The position numbers and the translations under genes were made by a program. The notes beneath the pieces are model-generated. The model worked only from the letters and a program-made list of their open reading frames with translations. It did not search any database and was not told the origin of the DNA. Shown piece after piece: positions 1 to 17,763 of a stretch of 64,000 bases of DNA. Positions within the stretch are counted from its first letter, which is position 1; every line of letters starts with the position of its first letter. This DNA comes from Crotophaga sulcirostris (lineage: Eukaryota > Chordata > Aves > Cuculiformes > Crotophagidae): NCBI GenBank assembly GCA_013397455.1, contig VYZB01000283.1, positions 436,357 through 500,356 on the forward strand, written 5' to 3'.

Positions 1-79
1 TACGGAGAATATACCAGATCTGGATATTGTAAGACATCTTGTAGCAGTCTTTTATAAATTGAAAGATGTTTCTTTCTCA

Positions 80-7485
<7,406 letters not shown>

Positions 7486-7651
7486 GCGAGAGCGCAGCAC
7501 GGGGCCAGCGCGTGCGCGCGGCGGGGGAGTGCAGTGCGCGTGCGCGTCCGACGGGGAGGCGGGAGCGCGCCTCGCGGGGGTGGGGGCAGAGGAGGGAACG
7601 CGCCTCCTGCAGGGTAAGGGAGGTGCCGGTAGTTCCCATGTGGCTGGGCCA

Positions 7652-8175
7652 CATAATCATAGAATCACTTGGTTGGAAAAGACCTTTAAGATAATCGAGT
7701 CCAACCGTACCTGTCCACTACTAAACCAGATCCCTGAGAAACTCTTCTACCCGTCTTTTAATCACCTCCAGGGATGGGGATTCAACCGCCTCCCTGGGCA
7801 GCCTCTGCCAGTGCCTGACCACCCTTTCAGTAAAGAAATTTTTCCTAATGTCTAGTCTGAACCTCCCCTGCTGCAGCTTCCGGCCACTTCCCCTTGACCT
7901 ATCCCCTGTCTCTTGGCAGAAGAAACCAATACTCACCTCGCTACAACCTCCTTTCAGGCAGTTGTAGACAGTGATGAGGTCTCCCCTCAGCCTCCTCTTC
8001 TATAGACTAAACAACTCCAGTTCCCTCAAGCGCTCCACATAAGACTTTTTCTCCAGGCTCTTCCCCAGCCTCGTACCCTTCTCTGGACACGCTCCAGCAC
8101 CTCATGTCCTTCTTGTAGTGAAGGGCCCAAAACTTAATCCAGTACTCGAGGTACAGTACTCAAGGAGTCTCACTC
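7652..8175 (-). mobile_element. CR1 LINE 3' fragment
   Basis: Begins with atcatagaatcacttggttg (reverse complement of the CR1 3' end) and extends about 520 bp through typical CR1 reverse-transcriptase tail sequence (EFLRDLV and [20 protein letters not shown] are readable on the minus strand), with frame damage. Confidence 0.9.
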
Positions 8176-8261
8176 CTGACCGGAAGCTTCACAGGTGGAT
8201 TTCCCACACAGGAAAGGGCAGGCAGCACCTGACCAGCATGAGGGACAGATGGGAGCAGATA

Positions 8262-8491
8262 CAGAATCACTGATGTTGGAAAAGATCTATAAGCTCATCC
8301 AGACCAACTGTCAGCTCAACCCCACCATGCCTACTGAACCATGTCCCCAAGTGTCACACCTACACATCTTTTGAACACTTCCAGGGACAATGACTCCACC
8401 ACTGCCCTTGGCAGCCTATGGCCAGTGCTTCACCACTCTTTTGGTAAAGACATTTCTCCTAATATCCAATCTAAACCTCCCCAGCACAACT
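8262..8491 (-). mobile_element. CR1 LINE 3' fragment, old
   Basis: Diverged CR1 end starting at cagaatcactgatgttgg, with recognisable central blocks (gacaatgactccaccactgc, aatctaaacctcccc). Shorter and more decayed than its neighbours. Confidence 0.8.
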
Positions 8492-8910
8492 TAAATTATG
8501 CTCTACAAATCTTACTCATAAAAGCTTCATGGACAAAATCACTTTTGGAACTCCAGGTTCTAACATCACCAGTCCAGACTTCCTGCAGAGGAGCAAGACA
8601 ACCACTTTGTAATCACAACTGCCTTACTCTGCAACACAATGCAACTACTGTATGTCCTCCCGTGGGATTTCCAGGGGCAAGCTAGTGTAGGATACTGACC
8701 TCCCATCGTCACCATCAGGAAACAGAGCACCATAACAGTCAAGCAACAAATGCTTCCACAAATTAGGGGAGGATGCTCCTTTGTCATACTGATGTGTGTA
8801 TGATACTGCATGTTCATGCATTTGATATCTCAGTATAGCATTACAGATGCAGTACTAACAAGCCCGTAAAAAATATAAAATCCAAAAAGATTAAGAACAT
8901 TCTTCTTCCT

Positions 8911-9478
8911 AAATCATAGAATCGTAAAATAATTTGGGTTGGAAGGGACCTTAAAGATCATTCAGTTCCAACCCCCTGCCATGGGCAGGGTCACCTCCCA
9001 CCAGACCGGGCTGCTTAAAACCCCATCCAACCTGGCCTTGAACACCTCCAGGAATGGGGCAGCCACCATTTCTCTGGGCAACCTGTGCCAGGGCCTTCCC
9101 ACCCTCGCTGTGAAGAATTCCTTCCCAATGACTAATCTAAATCTTCCCCCTTCCAATTTAAAGCTGTTTCCCCTCATGCTATCACTACTTGCCCTTGCAA
9201 AAAGCCCCTCCCCAGCTTTCCTCCCCTGCTGGCCAGGCTTCTTTTGATGCGGCCTAGGACACAGTTGGCCTTCTGAGCTGCAAGTGCACGTTGCCGGCTC
9301 ATGTCAAAGCTTCTCATCAACCATCACCCAAAGTCCTTCTCCTCAGGGCTGCTCTCAACCACATAATCTCCCATCCTGTATTGATACCAGGGGTTGCCCC
9401 AGGTGTAGGACCTTGCACTTGGCCTTGCTGAACCTCTTAAGGTTCACACAGGTTCACTTCTCCATCATGAACCTCTTT
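8911..9478 (-). mobile_element. CR1 LINE 3' fragment
   Basis: Long CR1 tail starting aaatcatagaatcgtaaaat and running through ggttggaagggacctt, the reverse-transcriptase tail, and an upstream part with ggccttctgagctgcaagtg. A decayed frame is readable on the minus strand. Confidence 0.9.
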
Positions 9479-9588
9479 CAGGTAGCAGTTATGCGTACAC
9501 AGGATGGACAGCTCTCCTGACTACGAGATGTAGAGCCTGCAATGCATATGAATGAGCAATGTATGATACCAGATGACTCAAGTACATA

Positions 9589-9594
9589 TTTATT
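9589..9594 (-). terminator. Candidate polyadenylation signal of HSDL1
   Basis: AATAAA on the minus strand, about 840 nt downstream of the HSDL1 stop codon and just before the CR1 cluster. Position and strand fit; the cleavage site is not known. Confidence 0.4.
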
Positions 9595-10430
9595 TATGTA
9601 AAACAAAAGAATCAAAATCATACAACATCAAAACTTATGGAAGTTTTTTTAAAATATCTTAGGAAAACAATCAGCATTTTTAAATCAAAACATTATTTCT
9701 CCATTATTTTCCTTTAGCTAACGTGTTTTCATATCCTTTTTTCAATTCTTCAGCCATATTTCAGATTGCTGAAGCAATATTTAAAGTATTAACAAGATCA
9801 TTCACACTTGGAATAAGAAAGCATATGAGCTTATTTCCACATTCCTTTATAGCTCTGCAAGACCTTTTCAGTCATTTAAACAGCCTCCAAGTCAATAGTA
9901 TCTTGCTATACGCCTTAATTTTGAGAAGTTCCTTAAATAACTTAATTCAAATGCAATGACACTTGCACTTAAAACATCCAAACATCTGCCATTAGAAGAT
10001 AGACAAGTTACACAAAACTACTTATTATAAAACTTAACACTGTTGTCTGGGACATTCTTTTTAAACAGCATAAATTTTGGGGGCCCATTCCTGACAGATT
10101 TGGAGAATTCTCAAATTCTGTCAACTTTACCAGTCAACATCATGTAGCATTAAGCAAGAGACAGTCATTTACTGTCAGAATTAAATCTCTACCCGCTCCT
10201 GCCCAATTAGCTTGAGGAGAAAGTGAACAGAGATTAACCTCAACAAGATCAGGTCTTTGTCAAGAAGGAAAGCAGCGGAAGATCTATTTAATACAAGGAT
10301 ACAGAGGATCTAGACTTCGGATGTCTAGGTTACTTGTAGCTTATTTAGCAAGGTCCACCAAGATTCATTGAACATTTTTGCAGCACTCTGATCAGAATAT
10401 GGTAGTCATTATGCAGGATATCTGATATTC

Positions 10431-10532
10431 CTATTTCACTTTGGATGTTAAAGCTTCCTTGCGCATAATTCTGAAAAAATACATTGCAAACCATGCCCAG
10501 ATCCATTCAGGTAGGCGCTCACCCAGCGTGAA
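10431..10532 (-). CDS. HSDL1: HSDL1 coding exon 4 and stop
   Basis: After acceptor ttcacag the frame encodes [20 protein letters not shown] and a tail [10 protein letters not shown] ending at TAG (10433-10431). This is too short to be called as a separate gene but aligns with the human C-terminus. Confidence 0.9.
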   Translation of the reverse strand, partial: FTLGERLPEWIWAWFAMYFFRIMRKEALTSKVK

Positions 10533-13500
10533 CTGTGAAGAGGTACAGAGAGATAAGAGAGGAGAAAAAGAAGGCAAGGGACAGATTAAGATATGTTCCA
10601 TTAAATAGTTTTTCTAATTATCACTAAAGCAAGGCAAAACTTGCTTGAACATCAGCAACAAAGCATTAATTTCAACTCCCTGAAAGTAAACATATTTAGA
10701 TGTTTTGGGAGTAGTTCACACAGCTGAACAGTTAGGTTCTGCAAATAAATGCTGAAGTGGTTTGTTCAAGTTTGTAACACAAATACTGCCCATTTCCACA
10801 TCTTGCTAGAATCCTTCCCATCTCTTTTATTCCTTTTGGACTAATGCCCATTACTTCAAATCCTTCTTCTCGACTTAATGCTATAGAAAGCCATGAAGCA
10901 GGACACAAGATGTGACCAGTATTGATAAAATTACTTTGGATCCCACAGTCTGCCCCCAAAAATGAAAACCTAACATATGGAGGGCATGCTTCCAGGTAGC
11001 TCTGCTATTATTCCATCCTCCCTACCCACTCTTACCCAAAGTAGAAATACGGTCAACAAATTAAGACTGAAAAAAGCTGCTTCAGTTCATAGAAGACAGT
11101 AAAATGCTTGCCCAGTCAGCAACATACCACATGAAGTGAGACACGATGCCTTTAAATAAAAACTTGTCTCTTCCCATTTCTGCTGCATGTTTCAAGTAGG
11201 CATTGGATTCATTCTCATTCTAAAAATATGCATGAGCATAATTTCTAAAGCAGAATTAGTGAGAAAATACAGCACAATGCCCTTTACGCCATTTTTCAGA
11301 ATACAAGTAGTTTTTGTTCAGACTCCTAAGAAAGTAAATGGCTTATTCTATTGACAAACATGAAATAGTTCAGTGAATTCTATTACCATCAATGCATGCT
11401 TCCAGTAACCAGTAGTCCTTGTGGATAACCCAAGAGTAGAAACAGCATGGCCTGCATATTCTTCAGCAGAAGGAAATAAGAAAGATCTCTTGGATGTAAT
11501 GCTGCTAAATGCTGCCATTTTTGTAGCAATTACGAATGGGGTTAAACTCTGAACAACAATTCCTTTTGAGGCATACTCGTACTGTAGTGCTCTGCTGAAA
11601 TAGTCCAAGTAGGTCTAGAAAGACAAAAGCAGAGGGGCATCTTTTTTCTTTCTTTCTGTTTTTTTTTAAACCAATCAAGTCATAGGGCAGAGCTTTATTA
11701 CAATTACAGAAAACTTGTAGCATATTTTATACATAAGCTAAAAAAATAAAACTTTGAATAAAATAGTATAAAAATACACATTTCTAAAACATTATCAATA
11801 TTTCTATTTGTTATTTGCTTGCTAAAACATGCGGCAGTACAGTAACTTGCAGGACAAAGCTACTGCTTAACTCTCTGATGTGTATTTAACAAACAATCTG
11901 ACAATTTCTTCTGAAAACCAAAACAGAAACAGTTATTTTATCAAAACTAACACCCTGTTTAGTTTGGGGCGTTGCAGGGGACACTCTAAAGCTATCTATA
12001 CCTACTGCTGTCAAAGTGACAAAATGAAGTCCCAATTATTTAATATATTGACAAGTGAATTTCATATTCAACTGATCTTCCCTACAAACTGGGTTAATTA
12101 CTTCCTGCAACTCCCTTGTGCAAAATTAAACATGCATTTGTCTACATGTATCCGTATTATCTCCTTAGTTCATTTTACTTTTACAGAATAATATAAAAAA
12201 GAATAAGCCTGGCAACTGGGATTGCTGGAATCAGAGACAGAAAAATGAGCATGGCTCAGTCTTACCGAGGCAGCAACGCTGAAGCTACTGCTGTGCCACA
12301 TAGCCAGGTACCCCAAGAAAGAGCATTTTAGACTCATCTTTAGAGTGAACAGGTTTCTGCTCCAAATTGGCCTCACAGAAGTGCCATTCCCAACAAACTG
12401 TTGTAAGAGCATCTTTTACAAATGCTCTTACATCTGCTTTACGGAAACAACCAACCACACCAAACACTTCAAACACCTTACACTGTTAAGGCATAAGAGG
12501 CTCTGGATGCTAGAGCAGCTTGTTCCCACTTCTCTGCCAACATAACTGTACAGAGACTAGGCTTTAAATGGGATTGCAGGTCTAGAATTTGGATTAATGA
12601 TGTTAGCTAAAGGAAGAAACTTTGGTACATTTGTTTTTGTTCTGTTCTTTTTCATTTAGGCCTTTTAATTGTTTTAGTTCAGAGCACAATTCTGCGTACA
12701 CTTGGCATAATCTGCAACAGGAATCTTTAAGCCAGTTTCCATGCCAAAGAAAATCTGCAGAGATTTATACCTTGGGGTAATAAGAGCTGGTTTTGTTCCA
12801 AGCAAAAGGAGTATTTGCAAGAGCTGTCCCAGGAATGAAGCTGCACAGGGATTAAGCGATAGCAGAGAGCAGCCCACCACCACTGAGACAACATCCTTCT
12901 ACAACTTGAGTTGTTTTTTGCATTCAGCAGCAAGTCATCCAGCGTAAATCTGCATCATCATGTGCATTCATGCTTCCAGCATCACCCAGCTACCCCACCC
13001 TATTCATTATAGACGGGATCTCCTCAGGAAGAATAATTATGGGAGTAAAAGTTCTTTTCTGACCAAATATGGTACAGACAACAGTGCAAGAAGCCTTCAG
13101 CCTCTTGGTGTTAGGTGAAGCAGTGGCCTGATTTGGCCACAGCCCTTGTCACAGTGGTGGCCTGAACATGAATATAGTGTGGTAAGCACCTTGAGGTACG
13201 TCTGCACAGTTCAGCTGAAGGAAAAAAATTCTTGACTCTGTCAATGAGTCACAAAACTGCCACTTTGCTTTGCATATAATTCCTCCAAGAAAGGTAGCAT
13301 TTCTCCTAGAACTACTGTTATGCCACAGTTCACACACAATTCAAATAGCACTGGTTTTGGTTCAAAGCCCAGTACTGGTGAGAACAGAGAGTTTACTGCA
13401 TAAAACATGTAACAGTCACCTCCAATATTTGAATGAATCCCTAGAAAACTCTGAAGTATATTTTGATATCCTTGTTGAATATGTTTACAGCCAACCAACC

Positions 13501-14837
13501 AACCAACCTATAAAGCACCTACTTTTCAGGGCATACCATTAAAAATCACACCCCAACTTACTTTAGAGGCTCCATAGGTTGTCAACATTGGTGTTGGGTG
13601 ACAACAGGATGCAGAAGAAACATGCACAATTGCCCCTTTCTTCTTCTTTACCATGCCTGGCAGCACAATATGGGTCATCATGTTAACAGAAGCAATATTT
13701 ATGTTGATCATGTCCCACAGCGTATCCTCAGACAGGTTGGTGAAATAGTCTGGGTAGGGATAAAATATTCCTACATTATTCACCAAAATCCCAATTTCTC
13801 TGTCTTTCAAAGCCTCCTTAATGGCTGAGTAAGGTTCACGCCCCTTGCTGAAGTCAGCTACTATGAAATCTGTTTCAACTTTATAGGTTTCAGATATGCT
13901 CCGTGATACAGCCTTCAGCTTCTCTTTGTTTCGACTGATTAAGATGATGTTGACACCACGTTTTGCCAGTTCTTCAGCATATGCCTTCCCGATACCATCT
14001 GTGCTACCTGTAATAGAAATCAAAACAATAAGGTGAAAACTAGAGCAGCCCTGGTCTCTATTGACAGTTCTATCAATTTTAGCTTTATTCCCCTCTCTGA
14101 AGGTCATGTGGCTCTGAATATTCTGATCTCAAAACTATAACAATAAAGGCAATATTGTCAGTAGCAACCTGCTGCAGTCCCCCCGCAAACAAGTTTTATA
14201 TTTTTCTATGACAACAGAGCTTAAAGTAGAACCTTAATGAAAGGCAGGGATGTCAAAGGTATCTAACACAAACCTTGTTGAAAAACACATATGAAAAGCT
14301 CATAACAAAAAAGAATCTTGTCTGCATCTCTGTCTATGCTTCCATGTATTTGGGGTTTACTTTGCAATTTCTGGGAAAAGCTGCTCTGTGATTCTTTCCC
14401 AATAGTCAATCAACACACTGAACTATATCCTGAGGAACTGAACTTAGTAAGGCACTGAACACCAGGCACTGCTAAAGCAGATTAACTTGCAGCCTGAGAT
14501 AATACAGGCCCCAGCTTGTGACACAAAGCTCACCCAGTCCTTTAAGCTAACAAGTTTTACAGTATTAGCACAGTACGCTCTGTAAACTTAAGCAAATCTA
14601 CTGCTTCAGTCTCTTACCGGTGACCACAGCCCATTTTCCATACTGCTTGACAAGATCAATCTCGCCGCCCAGCTTTGGAACTAGATGCAACCTAAGCATG
14701 CTGTAAGTGTCAATGGCAAGAGACACACACTTTCTGACCGCATACCAAGCTCCAACTATAGCCAGGGCCTCTATGTAAACACTGCAGGAACGACTGATCT
14801 CTCTGTACAAGAGGTGGAAACGATCCACTGCAGCCAT
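10431..14837 (-). CDS. HSDL1: HSDL1, hydroxysteroid dehydrogenase-like protein 1 (complete, 331 aa)
   Basis: HSDL1 is a mitochondrial short-chain dehydrogenase/reductase related to HSD17B3 and HSD17B12; its substrate is not established. Coding exons 14837-14618, 14007-13562, 11614-11387 and 10532-10431 join in phase (1,0,0) to 996 nt, 331 residues plus stop, one more than the human protein. The cofactor motif is TGSTDGIG near residue 73, followed by the NNVG motif and the SSAS serine region. The active-site motif is YGASK, with Tyr at residue 218. Human HSDL1 has Phe at 218 and is reported inactive, so this copy looks competent by motif. The C-terminus ([13 protein letters not shown]) matches the family. 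The start codon is the first ATG after the acceptor at 14853-14851 and begins [14 protein letters not shown], as in human. The gene lies head-to-head with DNAAF1 and upstream of MBTPS1. Confidence 0.97.
11387..11614 (-). CDS. HSDL1: HSDL1 coding exon 3
   Basis: 228 nt, exactly 76 codons, acceptor ctag and donor gtaata. Encodes [18 protein letters not shown] through [11 protein letters not shown], matching the family after the YxxxK motif. Confidence 0.96.
13562..14007 (-). CDS. HSDL1: HSDL1 coding exon 2 (SDR core, Tyr218)
   Basis: 446 nt between acceptor attacag and donor gtaagt. It carries [19 protein letters not shown] (cofactor), [13 protein letters not shown] and TTYGASK. Tyr218 is encoded by TAT and Lys222 is the last codon of the exon. 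Confidence 0.97.
14618..14837 (-). CDS. HSDL1: HSDL1 coding exon 1
   Basis: Start ATG at 14837, 13 nt after acceptor ttttcag; donor gtaaga. Encodes [19 protein letters not shown] through [12 protein letters not shown], the N-terminal membrane or targeting segment and first beta strand. Confidence 0.96.
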
Positions 14838-15334
14838 GGTGTTCACAAGCCTGAAAACAATAATACATAAGCAATTACAGTCACGTCTTGGGCTATGTAA
14901 AATTTTCAGACTGAACAGATAACCTTTGAGACTCTGCATGTTACATCCCAAGAACCATTTTGATGCAGAAAAACCACAAGAAAGCCTGCTAAGGTTTGGG
15001 TACCCTACCATCATCATCACGGGTTTAGCTATGGTTTAGCCCTTGTTCAAGGGTTTAGCTGTTAATCAGCTATACTGCAATGACACTTATCAATGATACT
15101 ATCAGTAGAAAAATGCAAGTCCAGGCAGATAAGGGAAGCCAACCAGGTAAAATAGTTTTTGGAAGATTAAGATCCACTTGCAAGGATAACCAGCAGGAAA
15201 GCTGACCAGGAAAGAAACAATAGGCTCTCTTAAGCACAGAAAGCTGCACGAGGGACAAAGCAAGCTTGGGTCACAGTGTCTCCAAGGAGCCAGCCCTTTC
15301 CCAGCACCGCATCTACCTCCTCCTGAGGGTGTGA
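14838..15334 (-). other. HSDL1 upstream intron
   Basis: The sequence just upstream of the HSDL1 start is a normal acceptor, so a noncoding first exon must lie further right, probably in the GC-rich stretch before the gap. No coding exon is seen here. A small local repeat of GGTTTAGC occurs at about 15019-15058. Confidence 0.5.
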
Positions 15335-15778
15335 AAATCATAGAATCACAGAAAAGTTTGGGATGGAAGGGACCTCAAAGCCCAACCAGTTCCAACTCCC
15401 CTGCCATGGGCAGGGACACCTCCCACTGGATCAGGAGGCTCAAAGCCCCATCCAACCTGGCCTTGAACACCTCCAGGGATGGGGCAGCCACTACTTCGTT
15501 GGATAACCACCACCCACACATTCTTCCTAATGTCTAATCTAAATCTTCCCCCTTCCAATTTAAAGCTGTTCCCCCTCATCCTATCACTCCATGTCCTTGT
15601 AAAAAGCTCCTCCCCAGCTTTCCTGGAGCCCCTTTAAGCACTGGAAGCCTGCTCTAAAGTCTCCAGGCTGAACAATCCCAACTCTCTCAGTCTGTCCCCA
15701 TGGCAGAGCTGTTCCAGCTGATCCAGCAGATCATCTTCGTAGCCCTCTCTGGACCCGCTCTAACAGTTCCACATCCTT
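15335..15778 (-). mobile_element. CR1 LINE 3' fragment
   Basis: Starts with aaatcatagaatcacagaaa, followed by gggatggaagggacctcaaa and a 440-bp CR1 tail up to cgctctaacagttccacatc. It ends directly against the CpG-rich stretch. Confidence 0.92.
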
Positions 15779-15779
15779 C

Positions 15780-16014
15780 GAAAATGCTCGGAGCGCGGGG
15801 CAGTGCCGCACACTAATGCCGTACCGCGCACACAAACCCCGCCGGGCCTCACAAGCCTGTCACTAGGGCCCACCCTCGGTAGCGCCCGAGCTACGACGGG
15901 AGCCGGCCCCCTCCTCCCTCCCCCGGCCCTGCGAGGCGTCGTCCCGGGCCAAGGGGGACCCGCGCTCCCGGCCCCCGGCTCAATTCCCGCGGGGGCGCGG
16001 GCAGCCGGGGCCGC
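15780..16014. promoter_or_regulatory. CpG island, probable shared promoter of HSDL1 and DNAAF1 (truncated by gap)
   Basis: Very GC-rich sequence with many CpGs and runs such as ccccctcctccctcccccgg. It lies between two head-to-head genes, so a bidirectional promoter is likely. It runs into the assembly gap, and the first exons of both genes may be inside the missing part. Confidence 0.65.
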
Positions 16015-16987
16015 NNNNNNNNNNNNNNNNNNNNNNNNNNNNNNNNNNNNNNNNNNNNNNNNNNNNNNNNNNNNNNNNNNNNNNNNNNNNNNNNNNNNNN
16101 NNNNNNNNNNNNNNNNNNNNNNNNNNNNNNNNNNNNNNNNNNNNNNNNNNNNNNNNNNNNNNNNNNNNNNNNNNNNNNNNNNNNNNNNNNNNNNNNNNNN
16201 NNNNNNNNNNNNNNNNNNNNNNNNNNNNNNNNNNNNNNNNNNNNNNNNNNNNNNNNNNNNNNNNNNNNNNNNNNNNNNNNNNNNNNNNNNNNNNNNNNNN
16301 NNNNNNNNNNNNNNNNNNNNNNNNNNNNNNNNNNNNNNNNNNNNNNNNNNNNNNNNNNNNNNNNNNNNNNNNNNNNNNNNNNNNNNNNNNNNNNNNNNNN
16401 NNNNNNNNNNNNNNNNNNNNNNNNNNNNNNNNNNNNNNNNNNNNNNNNNNNNNNNNNNNNNNNNNNNNNNNNNNNNNNNNNNNNNNNNNNNNNNNNNNNN
16501 NNNNNNNNNNNNNNNNNNNNNNNNNNNNNNNNNNNNNNNNNNNNNNNNNNNNNNNNNNNNNNNNNNNNNNNNNNNNNNNNNNNNNNNNNNNNNNNNNNNN
16601 NNNNNNNNNNNNNNNNNNNNNNNNNNNNNNNNNNNNNNNNNNNNNNNNNNNNNNNNNNNNNNNNNNNNNNNNNNNNNNNNNNNNNNNNNNNNNNNNNNNN
16701 NNNNNNNNNNNNNNNNNNNNNNNNNNNNNNNNNNNNNNNNNNNNNNNNNNNNNNNNNNNNNNNNNNNNNNNNNNNNNNNNNNNNNNNNNNNNNNNNNNNN
16801 NNNNNNNNNNNNNNNNNNNNNNNNNNNNNNNNNNNNNNNNNNNNNNNNNNNNNNNNNNNNNNNNNNNNNNNNNNNNNNNNNNNNNNNNNNNNNNNNNNNN
16901 NNNNNNNNNNNNNNNNNNNNNNNNNNNNNNNNNNNNNNNNNNNNNNNNNNNNNNNNNNNNNNNNNNNNNNNNNNNNNNNNNNNNNNN
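16015..16987. other. Assembly gap (973 N)
   Basis: A run of N flanked on the left by the CpG island and on the right by CR1 sequence. Extreme GC content is the probable cause. Long X-filled reading frames across it are meaningless. Confidence 1.
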
Positions 16988-17221
16988 TCTCCCAAGAGAC
17001 AGGTGATAGGACAAGAGGAAATGGCCACAAGTTACATCAGGGGAGGTTCTGACTAGACATTAGGAAAAATTTCTTTACTGAAAGGGTGGTCAGGCATCGG
17101 CAGAGGCTGCCCAGGGAGGCGGTTGAGTCACCATCAGGGATCTGGTTTAGTAGTGAACAGGTACGGTTGGACTCAATGATCTCAAAGGTCTTTTCCAACC
17201 AAGTGATTCTGTGATTCTATG
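16988..17221 (+). mobile_element. CR1 LINE 3' end emerging from the gap
   Basis: CR1 tail from caagaggaaatggccacaag to gtgattctgtgattctatg in plus orientation, ending in the CR1 terminal octamers. Its 5' side is lost in the gap. Confidence 0.92.
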
Positions 17222-17322
17222 AAAAGGACCTGGGGGTGCTGGTCAACAGCAGCTGAACATGAGCCATCAGTGGCCCAGGTGGCCAACAAGGCCAACAGCA
17301 TCCTGGCTTGGATCAGTCGTGG
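17222..17322 (+). mobile_element. CR1 LINE internal fragment
   Basis: An internal CR1 block (gacctgggggtgctggtcaa, gccaacaaggccaacagcat) starts immediately after the 3' end of the preceding CR1. Because an upstream part of CR1 follows a 3' end, this is a second element or a nested arrangement. Confidence 0.8.
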
Positions 17323-17627
17323 GGTGCATCCTCAGCTCACTGCCTCAAGAGGGCAAGAGTGGCTGGCTCATGTTTTGGGAGGCTTCTCAGAACAGCCTGC
17401 TCTGCTCTGAGTGAGATCTGTTGTAGGCAGGATTTAAGGTAAACTCTGCCTGTCTTTTGGGATCTCCACAGCAAATAACCCCAAGCTGCTAGCTCCATGC
17501 AACTTCATCATTTACTCTTTTCACATGTAACAGGTTCTCCTACTAAGCCTTTACACATTTTGTCTGGAAGTTGGATCATAAGCCAAATACCAACTTGGCT
17601 GTGTTTTTCTAAATCACATGTCTTAAA

Positions 17628-17763
17628 ATGCAATCCCAAAACGGAGACTCAGACAGAGGCCTCCGAGAGGAGGTTACCACACAGGAGGTGTCAGCAGAGG
17701 CTGTGAACGACACCAGAAATGAAGCTATCCACACAGAAAGTGAAGGCAATTCTGCCGACACAG
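17628..17763 (+). CDS. DNAAF1: DNAAF1 coding exon 1 (start tentative)
   Basis: Encodes [19 protein letters not shown] and on, donor gtgagc. The N-terminus of this family is not conserved, so the start rests on the open frame and the correct phase (1) into the next exon. Confidence 0.65.

Noticed and set aside
13490..13510. (CCAA)n short tandem repeat
   Set aside because: Only four to five units; a minor microsatellite with no sign of function.
15760..17056. Long reading frames of 344-422 codons on both strands
   Set aside because: They run through the N gap; the apparent length is made of unknown bases.
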